The notes under the pieces are model-generated. The model was not told where the DNA came from, did no database searches, and was given only the letters and a program-made list of their open reading frames with translations. A stretch of 64,000 bases of DNA from Solimonas thermocellulolyticum (lineage in GTDB: Bacteria; Pseudomonadota; Gammaproteobacteria; Nevskiales; Nevskiaceae): the NCBI RefSeq assembly GCF_040327995.1, contig NZ_JBEPIJ010000007.1, positions 62,001-126,000 of the forward strand, written 5' to 3'. The position numbers were made by a program, and so were the translations under genes. Of the stretch, positions 36,010 to 48,299 are shown in pieces (within the stretch, counting starts at the first letter, position 1; every line of letters begins with the position of its first letter).

Positions 36010-36726
36010 GTGAAAGCCTACGATCAACAGACCGTCGACAATCCCGCATGGGTCAAGCGCTTCAGCCACCGTCGTCGCTTCGAGGTCGCGGCAAGGCTGT
36101 TGTCGCCTCGAGCCGGGGAGGCGGTGCTGGACTACGGTACCGGCGACGGCTACCTGATCGCATTGCTGGCCGAACGCCAGCCGCAGGCGCGTTACCTTGC
36201 GTTCGAGCCGGTCGCCGAGATGCGTGCGCAGGCGCAGGTACTCTGGTCGCGCGCCGGTATCGCACCGGAGCTGTACGCACGACGCGAGGCGCTGCGCGGG
36301 GTGACCGTCGATAAACTCGCCTGCATGGAGGTGATGGAGCATCTCGATGCGCCGCTGCTCGCTCAGGCGTTCGCCGATTTTCGCCTGCTGTTGCGACCGC
36401 ACGGCTTGCTGATGCTGTCGGTCCCAATCGAGACCGGCGCCACCGCGTTGGCCAAGAACGCCGTGCGTGCGGCGCTCGGCCAGCGTTTCGTCAATGCCAG
36501 CTTCGGTAATGTGCTCAGGGCGAGCTTCGGACGCGCGCGTCATATCGTCCGCCCCAGTCGCGACGGTTACATCGAAACGCACGTCGGCTTCGATCATCGC
36601 GCCCTTGCGGCGCGCTTGCCGGACGAGGGTTTCGTCATCGAGCGCGTGTTGTATGCCCCGTTGCCGCGGCTCGGCGGTTTGCTCAACAGCCAGGTGTTCT
36701 GGGTTTGCCGACGCACGCAGACGTGA
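36010..36726 (+). CDS. Class I SAM-dependent methyltransferase
   Basis: A 238-residue methyltransferase. Motif I is AVLDYGTGDGYLIALLAE around residues 39-56, followed by YLAFEPVAEM, LACMEVMEHLDAPLLAQ (motif II-like) and LLLRPHGLLMLSVPIE. It resembles the Methyltransf_11/23 enzymes found in polysaccharide and lipid gene sets. The GTG at 36010 (MKAYDQQT) has a GGAG ribosome site 6 bases upstream. It lies at the edge of the glycan locus, convergent with the OmpA-family gene, and about 270 bases from the divergent acyltransferase. That intergenic stretch (35737-36009) shows no gene and no convincing promoter to my eye. The acceptor is unknown. Confidence 0.85.
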   Translation: MKAYDQQTVDNPAWVKRFSHRRRFEVAARLLSPRAGEAVLDYGTGDGYLIALLAERQPQARYLAFEPVAEMRAQAQVLWSRAGIAPELYARREALRGVTVDKLACMEVMEHLDAPLLAQAFADFRLLLRPHGLLMLSVPIETGATALAKNAVRAALGQRFVNASFGNVLRASFGRARHIVRPSRDGYIETHVGFDHRALAARLPDEGFVIERVLYAPLPRLGGLLNSQVFWVCRRTQT

Positions 36727-36729
36727 AAA

Positions 36730-36753
36730 AGCCCCGGGCAGGTGCCCGGGGCT
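36730..36753 (-). terminator. Intrinsic terminator of the OmpA-family gene
   Basis: A 10-bp perfect stem (AGCCCCGGGC at 36730-36739 with GCCCGGGGCT at 36744-36753, loop AGGT on the plus strand). On the minus strand it is followed by a run of five T. It lies about 18 bases after the OmpA-family stop codon. This is the clearest rho-independent terminator in the window. Confidence 0.85.
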
Positions 36754-36771
36754 CGATGGCGCGCCACGCGC

Positions 36772-37938
36772 TCAGCGGTTCAGCACGCTGAATTCGACGC
36801 GTCGGTTCCGAGCGCGACCTTCGTCGGTATCGTTGTCGGCGATGGGGCGCGACTCGCCGTAGCCGCGTACCTCGAGCCGCGACGGCGCAATGCCGAGTGC
36901 GACCAAGAAGTTGCGGACCGCCATCGCGCGCGCGAGCGAGAGCCGGTCGTTATAGGCCTCGGTGCCGAGCGCATCGGTATGTCCGGCGATCTCCACGCGC
37001 ATGCCCGGCTGGCCTTTGAGGCCGGCGACGACGCGATCCAGCGTGCGGCGCGCTTGATCGGTGAGTTCGGCCGAGTCGAACTCGAAGGACACGCTATCCA
37101 GCACAACGACGGTTTGTCGTTCGCGCACGCAGCCGCGCGCATCGACCTCGAAGCCGGGAGGCGTGCGCGGGCAGTCATCCTGGGCGTTGAGCACGCCATC
37201 GCCGTCTTCGTCGGCCGGGCAGCCACTGGCGTCGACGACGCTGCCCGCCGGTGTGTCCGGACACTGATCGATGCCGTCGACCACGCCGTCCCCATCGCTG
37301 TCCGACGGTGGCGGAAGCGGGCAGCCGCGGGCATCCACCATGACGCCGGGCGGCGCATCGGGACAGGGTGGGGGCTGGGGGACATCGCCGGCGGTGGTGG
37401 TCATGCGCGCCAGCGCGTACTGCACGCCGAGGCCAAGGCGCGTGTCGAACTGGCGGTCCTCGCCGGGGTAGTTGACGTCGTTGAAGACCGCGTATTGCCG
37501 GATCTCGCCGCGCACCTGGAGACGATCGGTGATGCCGACGAGCATGCCGATGCCGAGATTCGCGTATGGCGATGACTCGGACTCCTCGACGTAGTCCTCA
37601 TACAAGCCACCGATGCCGCCGATGATGAAGCCACCGAGGCGCGCGCTGCCGAGCAGGTAGCGCAGATCGATGCCGCCGCCGAAGAAGCCGTCGTCGCTGG
37701 CCGAGTCGAGCTCGCGATCGAGGGTATGGGCGAACAGGCTCAATTCCGCGCTCAGCCCCGCGCCGAGCTGGATCCCGTACGACAGGGCCGCTCCCGGACC
37801 GTTCTCGTCGTTGCGTACGGAATCCGGCAGCACGTAGCTTCCGAGTGCACTGACATAGTTCGGTGGGCGTTCGGCACCGAGCGCCGGCCATGTCGACAGC
37901 GACAAGGCCAGTACGAGCAAGCGCGTCGCGGGTTTCAT
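36772..37938 (-). CDS. OmpA family outer-membrane protein with thrombospondin type 3 repeats
   Basis: A 388-residue OmpA-family protein. A signal peptide ends at STWPALGAE. Residues about 25-195 form an eight-stranded-type barrel. A calcium-binding TSP3-like linker follows with two DSDGDGV/DEDGDGV units and Cys pairs. The C-terminal OmpA peptidoglycan-binding domain has GHTDALGTEAYNDRLSLARA and GYGESRPIADNDTDEGRARN. It ties the outer membrane to peptidoglycan. The start at 37938 has a GGAGAT ribosome site 8-9 bases upstream. It is transcribed alone and ends at a strong terminator. It is divergent from the prolyl oligopeptidase gene, with an AT-richer patch between them that probably holds both promoters. 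Confidence 0.92.
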   Translation of the reverse strand: MKPATRLLVLALSLSTWPALGAERPPNYVSALGSYVLPDSVRNDENGPGAALSYGIQLGAGLSAELSLFAHTLDRELDSASDDGFFGGGIDLRYLLGSARLGGFIIGGIGGLYEDYVEESESSPYANLGIGMLVGITDRLQVRGEIRQYAVFNDVNYPGEDRQFDTRLGLGVQYALARMTTTAGDVPQPPPCPDAPPGVMVDARGCPLPPPSDSDGDGVVDGIDQCPDTPAGSVVDASGCPADEDGDGVLNAQDDCPRTPPGFEVDARGCVRERQTVVVLDSVSFEFDSAELTDQARRTLDRVVAGLKGQPGMRVEIAGHTDALGTEAYNDRLSLARAMAVRNFLVALGIAPSRLEVRGYGESRPIADNDTDEGRARNRRVEFSVLNR

Positions 37939-38038
37939 CGTCTCGATCTCCTGCAGTCCCCGGAATTTTGCTGTTACACCAATCTAGAGTTTAACGTGTA
38001 TGGCGGCGCATGGATCGTGCGCGCTCGGAGCCGTCCGC

Positions 38039-40234
38039 GTGAAGCCCGCCCTCACCCTCGCGTTTGCCAGCCTGTCGACATTGAACGCTGCCACCATCAC
38101 GGCGATCGACTACCCCGAGACACCACGCGGCGAGGTCGTCGACGACTACTTCGGCACGAAGGTCGCGGACCCTTACCGCTGGCTCGAAGACGTGGACTCG
38201 GCGCGCACGCGCGCCTGGGTCGAGGCGCAGAATGCGCTGGCGTTGCCGCATCTGGCCGCGCTGCCGGAGCGCGAGCGCCTGCATGCGCGCTTGCAGGCGC
38301 TGTGGAACTACGAGCGTTACGGTCTCGTCGAGAAGGTCGCGGGTCGCTATTTCTATCTGCGCAACGACGGCTTGCAGAACCAGCCGGTGCTGGTGGTGCA
38401 GGACGATGCGAAGGCCGCAGCGCGCGTGCTGCTCGATCCGAACCGGCTGGCCGCCGACGGCACGGTGGCGCTGACCCAGTACGCGGTCTCGCCCGACGGC
38501 CGCTGGCTCGCCTACGGCACGGCGGCGGCGGGCTCCGACTGGAACGAGTTTCGCGTGCGCAGCGTCGCCGACGGCAAGGACCAGCCCGAGGTCCTGCGCC
38601 GCATCAAGTTTTCGTCGATCGCCTGGACGCGCGACGGCCGCGGCTTTTTCTACTCGCGCTATCCGGAGCCGCCGGCCGGGGCCGACGCCGGAACCTTCGA
38701 CGATCTGGCGGATCAGGCGCTGTACTACCACCGTGTCGGCACGCCGCAGACCGCGGATGTGCGCGTCTACGCCGTGGCCGACGAGCCCAAGTGGGGTTAC
38801 CTCGCCCAGGTCACCGACGACGGGCGCTATCTGGTCATCAGCATCTGGCGCGGCTCGGCCGATGAATACCGCATCCACGTGCGCGACCTGGGTGATCCGC
38901 AGCGGCCGGCACTCGACGGACCCGTGCTGCGACTGGTCGACACGTTCGAGTCCGACTACACGCTGATCGGCAGCGTCGGCAGCCGTTTGTACTTCCGCAG
39001 CAATGCGGGCGCCGAGCGCGGACGCATCCTCGCCGCGGATCTCGACGCACCGCTGCCCGATCGCTGGCGCGAGGTCGTGCCGCAGCAGGCCGACACGCTG
39101 CAGCACGCGCTGTTCGCCGGCGACGGCATCGTGGCGCTGTATCTGCGCGATGCCACATCCAGGCTGGTGCGCTACGGCCTCGACGGCGAGCCGGCCGGCG
39201 AGATCGCCTTGCCCGGTCTGGGCAGCGTGCCGGATCTGTCGTTCGGCGGCGTGCAGATCAGCGGCGCGCCGGGCGACGATGAGCTGTTCTATGCCTTTAC
39301 CTCGTTCAACCGGCCGGCGACGAACTATCGCTACGATCTCGGCAAGCGGCGCGGTGGCGTGCATCAGCCGCTGACGCTCAAGTTCGATCCCAACGACTAC
39401 GTCACCGAGCAGGTGTTCTATCCGTCGAAAGACGGTACCCGCATTCCGATGTTCATCAGTTATCGCAAGGGGCTCAAGCGCGATGCGGCGACGCCGGCCC
39501 TGCTCTACGGCTATGGCGGTTTCAACATCGCCCTGACACCGACGTTCTCGGTGCCCAATCTCGTGTGGATGGAGCAGGGCGGCATTTACGCCCAGGCCAA
39601 TCTGCGCGGCGGCGGCGAGTACGGCCGTGCCTGGCACGAGGCCGGAACCAAAGAGCGCAAGCAGAACGTCTTCGACGACTTCATCGCCGCTGCCGAATAT
39701 CTCGTGCGCGAGGGCTGGACTGCGCCGGAGCATCTGGCGATCAGCGGCCGCTCCAACGGCGGGCTTTTGGTCGGCGCCGTGCTCAACCAGCGCCCCGAGT
39801 TGTTCGCGGCAGCGCTGCCGGCGGTGGGCGTCATGGACATGCTGCGCTATCACCGCTTCACCATCGGCTGGGCCTGGGCCGGCGACTACGGTACTGCGGA
39901 CACGAAAGAGGGCTTTGCATACCTTTCGCGCTACTCGCCGCTGCACACCGTGCGCACCGACGTGAAGTATCCGGCGGTGCTGATCACCACGGCCGATCAC
40001 GACGACCGTGTCGTGCCGGGACATTCGTACAAGTACGCAGCGACCCTGCAGGCTGCGCACCAGGCCTACCGCGCACGGCACTGCGGCGCGGTCGGCACCG
40101 ACTGCGATGCCGGCGGGCCGATCTTGATCCGCATCGACGTCAAGGCCGGTCACGGCGCCGGCAAGCCCATCGGCAAGCTGATCGACGAAGAAGCGGACCG
40201 GCTCGCCTTCATCCGCCACTACACGACGCGCTGA
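38039..40234 (+). CDS. Prolyl oligopeptidase family S9A serine peptidase
   Basis: A 731-residue prolyl oligopeptidase, which cleaves short peptides after proline. The N-terminal beta-propeller starts YPETPRGEVVDDYFGTKVADPYRWLED. The C-terminal alpha/beta-hydrolase domain holds the triad: Ser572 in ISGRSNGGLL, Asp655 in TADHDDRVV and His705 in KAGHGAGK. The GTG at 38039 is preferred over the ATG at 38000 because a GGAG lies 8 bases upstream and the result (MKPALTLAFASLSTLNA) is a plausible signal peptide, so the enzyme is probably periplasmic. A GC-rich hairpin (40242-40258) lies just after the stop. The downstream TetR gene has its own operator-like region, so this is likely a single transcript. 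Confidence 0.93.
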   Translation: MKPALTLAFASLSTLNAATITAIDYPETPRGEVVDDYFGTKVADPYRWLEDVDSARTRAWVEAQNALALPHLAALPERERLHARLQALWNYERYGLVEKVAGRYFYLRNDGLQNQPVLVVQDDAKAAARVLLDPNRLAADGTVALTQYAVSPDGRWLAYGTAAAGSDWNEFRVRSVADGKDQPEVLRRIKFSSIAWTRDGRGFFYSRYPEPPAGADAGTFDDLADQALYYHRVGTPQTADVRVYAVADEPKWGYLAQVTDDGRYLVISIWRGSADEYRIHVRDLGDPQRPALDGPVLRLVDTFESDYTLIGSVGSRLYFRSNAGAERGRILAADLDAPLPDRWREVVPQQADTLQHALFAGDGIVALYLRDATSRLVRYGLDGEPAGEIALPGLGSVPDLSFGGVQISGAPGDDELFYAFTSFNRPATNYRYDLGKRRGGVHQPLTLKFDPNDYVTEQVFYPSKDGTRIPMFISYRKGLKRDAATPALLYGYGGFNIALTPTFSVPNLVWMEQGGIYAQANLRGGGEYGRAWHEAGTKERKQNVFDDFIAAAEYLVREGWTAPEHLAISGRSNGGLLVGAVLNQRPELFAAALPAVGVMDMLRYHRFTIGWAWAGDYGTADTKEGFAYLSRYSPLHTVRTDVKYPAVLITTADHDDRVVPGHSYKYAATLQAAHQAYRARHCGAVGTDCDAGGPILIRIDVKAGHGAGKPIGKLIDEEADRLAFIRHYTTR

Positions 40235-40241
40235 GGGTCTT

Positions 40242-40258
40242 GCGGGCGGCCGGCCCGC
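40242..40258 (+). terminator. GC-rich hairpin after the prolyl oligopeptidase gene
   Basis: GCGGGC (40242-40247) pairs with GCCCGC (40253-40258) with a 5-base loop, 8 bases after the stop codon. No T tract follows, so termination here is only possible. Confidence 0.35.
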
Positions 40259-40326
40259 GCCCGGCGTCTGACCGATGTCGTGTTGGCCGCTACGACAGAC
40301 GGGCCGGGCTCGCGCGGCCTTGCGTC

Positions 40327-40373
40327 CATACGCTCGCGTATGGTTGGATGCGCCCACCGTACGTTCGCGTATG
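40327..40373 (+). promoter_or_regulatory. Tandem palindromic operator-like sites upstream of the TetR gene
   Basis: CATACGCTCGCGTATG (40327-40342) is a perfect 6-4-6 inverted repeat. A second, near-identical site CGTACGTTCGCGTATG (40358-40373) follows with centres exactly 31 bases apart, about three helical turns. The second site ends five bases before the TetR start codon. Size, symmetry and position fit autoregulation by the adjacent TetR-family protein, which would also control the coupled fadE. Confidence 0.7.
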
Positions 40374-40378
40374 TGCCG

Positions 40379-41071
40379 ATGAAAGCCGCGATCGACCGAA
40401 GCGATGCCAAACCGAGCCTGACCGCCGAGGACTGGGCGCGTGCGGCCCTGGACGCCATGGCCGCCGGCGGCCTCGACGCGGTCGCGGTCGAGCCTCTGGC
40501 GCGCCGGCTCGGCGTCACTAAGGGCAGCTTCTACTGGCATTTCGTCAACCGCGAAGCCTTGCTGCGCGCCGCGCTGGAGCTGTGGGAGAAGCGTGAGACC
40601 GAGGACGTGCTGGCGCGGGTCGGCGACGAGCCCGACCCGTATGCGCGCATCGTCAAGGTGTTCAAGGAAGCCAATGCCGGCTACCGCTCGGGCCGGTTGT
40701 ATTTGGCGATCGCTGCGGCCGAGGACAACCCGCTGGTGCGCGAGTTCGTGCAGCGGGTGTCGGAGCGGCGCATGCAGTATCTGGTGACGTGCTACGAGGC
40801 GCTCGGCTTCGATGCGGCGCGCGCCCAGCACTGGGCGCGCTTTGCCTACGCCACCTTCATGGGCAACCTGCAGATCCGCCGCGACACCCCGGCGCTGATG
40901 CCCAGCGGCGCGGCGTTCAACGAGTATCTGAAGCTGATGATCAAGACACTGATTCCGCGCACCGGCGTGGACGATCTGGCCGCGGCGGAACGCCCGGTCG
41001 CGATCGACGGTGCCGGCACGGGCACCGCCTCGCACCGATCCGATGAACTCAACACGGAGAAGTCGTCATGA
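40379..41071 (+). CDS. TetR family transcriptional regulator, coupled to fadE
   Basis: A 230-residue TetR-family regulator. The helix-turn-helix is AVAVEPLARRLGVTKGSFYWHFVNREALL at about residues 35-63 (the key stretch is LARRLGVTKGSFYWHF), followed by a helical ligand-binding domain (YRSGRLYLAIAAAEDNPLV). The ATG at 40379 (MKAAIDRSD) is chosen; earlier in-frame codons run through two palindromic sites that look like its operators. Its stop overlaps the fadE ATG by 4 bases, so the two are translated together. By analogy with FadR/PsrA-type regulators an acyl-CoA effector is a reasonable guess, but nothing in the sequence proves the ligand. Confidence 0.88.
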   Translation: MKAAIDRSDAKPSLTAEDWARAALDAMAAGGLDAVAVEPLARRLGVTKGSFYWHFVNREALLRAALELWEKRETEDVLARVGDEPDPYARIVKVFKEANAGYRSGRLYLAIAAAEDNPLVREFVQRVSERRMQYLVTCYEALGFDAARAQHWARFAYATFMGNLQIRRDTPALMPSGAAFNEYLKLMIKTLIPRTGVDDLAAAERPVAIDGAGTGTASHRSDELNTEKSS

Positions 41072-43545
41072 CCGCTCTCGTCATTCTGCTGCTCGCACTC
41101 GGCGCCGCCTGGGCACTGGCCTACGTCGGTGCGCCGCTGTGGGTCTGGACCGCCGCGCTCGGCGGTTTGCTGCTCGCGCTCGCGGCCCTGGACCTGATCG
41201 GCACGGCCGCTTTTGCGGTCGCCGGTGCGCTCTATGTCGCCCTCGCGTTGCTGCTGAACCTGCGGCCCTTGCGCCGCGCCGTGCTCACCGCGCCGATCTT
41301 CGCAGCCTTCAAGAAGGTGCTGCCGGAGATGTCGTCGACCGAGCGCGAGGCGCTCGAAGCCGGCGACACCTGGTGGGAGGCCGAGATGTTCCGCGGCCGC
41401 CCCGACTGGCGCAAGCTGCTGGACTTCAAGTACACCGCACTCACCGCCGAGGAGCAGTCCTTCCTCGACAACGAGTGCGAGGCGCTGTGCAAGCTCTGCG
41501 ACGACTGGAAGGTGGAGTTCGAGGCCCGCGACCTGCCGCCCGAGGTCTGGGCCTACATCCGCGAGAAGAAATTCCTCGCGATGCTCATCAAAAAGGAATA
41601 CGGGGGCCTGGGCTTTTCCGCGAATGCGCAGTCGGCGGTGGTCACCAAGCTCGCCACCAAGTCGATCACGCTGGCGGTGACCGTCATGGTGCCGAACTCG
41701 CTGGGCCCCGGCGAGCTTTTGATGCACTACGGCACCGAGGCGCAGAAGAAGCAGTGGCTGCCGGGCCTGGTCGACGGTAGCGAGATCCCCTGCTTCGGTC
41801 TGACCGGCCCCGAGGTCGGTTCGGATGCCACGGCGATGCCGGATCTGGGCGTGGTCTGCTACGGCGAGCACGAGGGTAAGAAGGTGCTCGGCATCCGGCT
41901 CAATTTCTCCAAGCGCTACATCACGCTGGCGCCGGTGGCCACGGTCATTGGCCTTGCCTTCAAGCTGCGCGATCCAAACGGGCTGCTCGGCGATGCGTCG
42001 CGGCGCGACTACGGCATCACCTGTGCGCTGATTCCGGCCCGGCACCCCGGCGTCGAGATCGGCCGGCGTCACTATCCGGGCGCGGCCTTCATGAACGGCA
42101 CCATCCATGGCAGGGACGTGTTCATTCCCGTCGACTGGATCATCGGCGGGCCGGCGATGGCGGGCAAAGGCTGGCGCATGTTGGTCGAGTGCCTGTCGGC
42201 CGGCCGCGGCATCTCGCTGCCGGCGCTGGCGACGGCGGCGGGGCAGACCGCTTATCGCATGACCGGCGTCTACGGACGTTTCCGTCGCCAGTTCAAGGTG
42301 CCGATCGGCAAGTTCGAAGGCGTGCAGGAGGCCACCGGCCGCATCGGCGGACTCGCCTATACCCTGGAGGCGATGCGCGTGATGACCGCTTCGGCGGTGG
42401 ACCACTGCGCGCCCTCGGTGGTCACCGCGATCGCCAAGTACCACATGACCGAGATGATGCGAAGGATCATCAACGACGGCATGGACGTGATGGCCGGCCG
42501 CGCGATCCAGCAAGGGCCGCGCAACTTCATGGCCACCGCATACAAGGCGACGCCGGTGGCGATCACCGTGGAAGGCGCCAACATCCTCACGCGCAATCTG
42601 ATGATCTTCGGCCAGGGCGCGATCCGCTGCCACGAATACGTGTTCCCGGAGATGGAGGCGGCGCGCGACAACGATCTGGTCGCCTTCGACAAGCTCTTGT
42701 TCGGCCACATCGGCTTTTCGATCAACCGCGCCGTGCGCGCTTTCACGCTCGGCGTCAGCGGCGCGCGTCTGGCGCGCGCGCCGGTGACGGGACAGATCGC
42801 GCCGTATTTTCGGCACCTGGAGCGCTTCTCGGCGGCGCTGGCGTTCTCGGCCGACCTGACCATGGGCGTGCTCGGCGGCAAGCTCAAGTTCATGGAGCGC
42901 TTGTCGGCGCGCCTCGGCGACGTCCTGAGCCAGCTCTACATCGCCTCCTGCGTCGCCAAGTACTACCTCGAAGGGCCGCGCGGCGAGGCCGAATGGGCGC
43001 ACGCGCGCTGGGCGCTGGACCACGCGCTCTACGAGATCGCCCAGGCCTTCGACGGCTTCATCCGCAACTTCCCGGTGGCCTGGGCGCGTGCGGTGATGCG
43101 CCTGGTCGTGTTCCCGCTCGGCAACCGCTTCGCTCCGGTGTCCGACCGCGTCAATGCCAGGGTCGCCGATCTGATCCTCGAGCCCAGCGAGCTGCGCGAG
43201 CGCCTGTCGTGGCTGGTCTTCGTGAGCGGCGGCAAGGACGATCCGATCGGCCGCATGGAGCACGCCTGGCACGTGGCCCAGGACTGCGAGGCGGCGTATG
43301 CGAAGTTCTTCAAGCTCGCGAACCAGGGCGAGCTCGCCGGCGATACGGTGGCCGAACGCCTGCGCGACGCGCTGGCCCGCGGCCTCATGACGCCGCAGGA
43401 AGTCGAGCAAGCCGAGGCCTACGACACGGTGCGCTACGACGTCATCGCCACCGACGATTTCAGCAAGGCCTACATCGCCGGGGACTACGACGCCGAGCGC
43501 ACGGAGCCGACCGTGATGGCGGCGGCGCGCGCCCGCGTCGCCTGA
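41068..43545 (+). CDS. fadE: Long-chain acyl-CoA dehydrogenase FadE
   Basis: An 825-residue acyl-CoA dehydrogenase of the long FadE (YafH) type, which performs the first oxidation of the beta-oxidation cycle. Two N-terminal hydrophobic segments (residues about 3-70) anchor it to the membrane. The ACAD core runs from about residue 100 to 500, with FGLTGPEVGSDATAMPD as the FAD/substrate signature. A FadE-specific C-terminal domain follows (WLVFVSGGKDDPIGRMEHAW region). Length matches E. coli FadE (814). It overlaps the TetR gene by 4 bases. A perfect palindrome after the stop separates it from the convergent fadB-type gene. Confidence 0.93.
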   Translation: MTALVILLLALGAAWALAYVGAPLWVWTAALGGLLLALAALDLIGTAAFAVAGALYVALALLLNLRPLRRAVLTAPIFAAFKKVLPEMSSTEREALEAGDTWWEAEMFRGRPDWRKLLDFKYTALTAEEQSFLDNECEALCKLCDDWKVEFEARDLPPEVWAYIREKKFLAMLIKKEYGGLGFSANAQSAVVTKLATKSITLAVTVMVPNSLGPGELLMHYGTEAQKKQWLPGLVDGSEIPCFGLTGPEVGSDATAMPDLGVVCYGEHEGKKVLGIRLNFSKRYITLAPVATVIGLAFKLRDPNGLLGDASRRDYGITCALIPARHPGVEIGRRHYPGAAFMNGTIHGRDVFIPVDWIIGGPAMAGKGWRMLVECLSAGRGISLPALATAAGQTAYRMTGVYGRFRRQFKVPIGKFEGVQEATGRIGGLAYTLEAMRVMTASAVDHCAPSVVTAIAKYHMTEMMRRIINDGMDVMAGRAIQQGPRNFMATAYKATPVAITVEGANILTRNLMIFGQGAIRCHEYVFPEMEAARDNDLVAFDKLLFGHIGFSINRAVRAFTLGVSGARLARAPVTGQIAPYFRHLERFSAALAFSADLTMGVLGGKLKFMERLSARLGDVLSQLYIASCVAKYYLEGPRGEAEWAHARWALDHALYEIAQAFDGFIRNFPVAWARAVMRLVVFPLGNRFAPVSDRVNARVADLILEPSELRERLSWLVFVSGGKDDPIGRMEHAWHVAQDCEAAYAKFFKLANQGELAGDTVAERLRDALARGLMTPQEVEQAEAYDTVRYDVIATDDFSKAYIAGDYDAERTEPTVMAAARARVA

Positions 43546-43566
43546 AATCCGCCGCGGCGCGGACGA

Positions 43567-43588
43567 GGCCGGGCGCATGCGCCCGGCC
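43567..43588. terminator. Perfect 22-base palindrome between convergent fadE and fadB-type genes
   Basis: Bases 43567-43588 are perfectly self-complementary (outer arms GGCCGGGCGC and GCGCCCGGCC). It lies 21 bases after the fadE stop and 15 before the end of the convergent gene. Position and symmetry suggest a bidirectional terminator; there is no T tract. Confidence 0.55.
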
Positions 43589-43603
43589 CTTGCACGAGGA
43601 TGG

Positions 43604-45682
<2,079 letters not shown>

Positions 45683-45896
45683 CGGGTCTCCTCGATCATG
45701 GCCCAGCGACGCACGGTAGGCAGGCCGCACCGACGGGGCAAATGAAATCCGTCGATGCACGAGGATTCGTCGCACGCATGGTGACGCGCGCCGCGACATG
45801 CGGAGTTCTTATACATCCCCATGCACTTGTTTCAGTTGTGCCGGTGCGGTGGCGCTGACTAAGCTGCGCCCTCCACCGACATGTCCACGGCGGCCC

Positions 45897-47096
<1,200 letters not shown>

Positions 47097-47106
47097 GGGC
47101 GGGGAC

Positions 47107-48243
47107 ATGGACTTCGATTTCACCGACGAGCAGCGCCAGTTCCGCGACAGCCTCGAGCGCTATCTGCGCGAGGCTTACGACTTCGACACGCGCCGCGCGA
47201 TCATGCGCTCTGCCGAAGGCTGGAGCCGGGCGCAGTGGCAGCGGCTCGCCGAACTCGGCGCGCTGGCGATCGCGCTGCCCGAGGATCACGGCGGCTTCGG
47301 AGGCAATGCCTTCGACACACTGTTGGTCATGCAAGCCCTAGGGCGCGCGCTGGTGGTCGAGCCTTATCTCGCCACCGTCGTGCTCGGCGCCGGCGTGATC
47401 GCCGACGCCGGCAACGAGGCGCAGAAGGCGGCGCTGCTACCGGGCGTCGGCAGCGGCGAACTTCTGCTGGCCGTGGCGCTCGACGAGCCGCGGCAGCGCT
47501 ACGCGCCGACGCGCATCGCGATGCGCGCCCGGCGGGATGGCGACGGCTGGCTGCTCAGCGGCGACAAGACCGCGGTGCTGCACGGCGACATCGCCGATCA
47601 GATCATCGTCGCCGCGCGTACCGAGGGTGAGGTGGGGGACGCCAGGGGCCTGTCGCTGTTCCTGGTCGACGCCGGCGCCCCGGGCCTGCGCCGGCGGGCT
47701 TACCCCACCCACGATGGCCAGCGCGCCGCCGATCTGCATTTCGACCAGGTCCGCGTCGATGCCAAGGCGTTGATCGGTGCCGAGCACGCCGCGCTGCCGG
47801 TCATCGAGAAGGCCGTCGATGCCGCCAACGTCGCGCTCTGCGCCGAGGCGGTCGGCAACATGGGGGCGTTGATCGAGCAGACCGTCCACTACCTCAAGAC
47901 GCGCAAGCAGTTCGGCGTGCCGATCGGCAGCTTCCAGGCCTTGCAGCACCGCGCTGTCGACATGTATCTGCACGCCGAGCAGGCCCGCTCGATGGTGTAT
48001 CTCGCCGCCGCCAAGCTCGATGCCGATGTCGCCGAGCGTCGGCGCGCGGTGTCGGCTGCCAAGGTGCTGGTGAGCCAGAGCGCGCGCTTCGTCGGGCAAC
48101 AGGCGGTGCAGCTGCACGGCGGCATCGGCGTCACCGACGAGCTTCCGGTCAGCCACTACTTCAAGCGGCTGACGATGATCACGATGCTGTTCGGCGACGC
48201 CGACCATCACCTCGCACTGTTCGGCGCACAGATGGCGGCATAG
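47107..48243 (+). CDS. Acyl-CoA dehydrogenase, small-subunit-like (PimD type)
   Basis: A 378-residue acyl-CoA dehydrogenase paralogue. The N-terminal domain begins MDFDFTDEQRQFRDSLERYL. The middle region that normally carries the FAD signature is degenerate (LLLAVALDEPRQRYAPTRIA), while the C-terminal helical domain is well kept (TRKQFGVPIGSFQALQHRAV, QLHGGIGVTDELPVSHYFKR). This pattern is seen in the small subunits of two-component dehydrogenases such as PimD, and in FadE26/27-type heteromers. It starts 10 bases downstream of the large-subunit gene. I infer that the pair forms an alpha2-beta2 enzyme with active sites contributed by both chains. Confidence 0.88.
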   Translation: MDFDFTDEQRQFRDSLERYLREAYDFDTRRAIMRSAEGWSRAQWQRLAELGALAIALPEDHGGFGGNAFDTLLVMQALGRALVVEPYLATVVLGAGVIADAGNEAQKAALLPGVGSGELLLAVALDEPRQRYAPTRIAMRARRDGDGWLLSGDKTAVLHGDIADQIIVAARTEGEVGDARGLSLFLVDAGAPGLRRRAYPTHDGQRAADLHFDQVRVDAKALIGAEHAALPVIEKAVDAANVALCAEAVGNMGALIEQTVHYLKTRKQFGVPIGSFQALQHRAVDMYLHAEQARSMVYLAAAKLDADVAERRRAVSAAKVLVSQSARFVGQQAVQLHGGIGVTDELPVSHYFKRLTMITMLFGDADHHLALFGAQMAA

Positions 48244-48299
48244 GCCGCGAACGGCGTGCGTCGAGCCGCTACACTCGGGGCCCGCTTCCGCGAGCCCCG

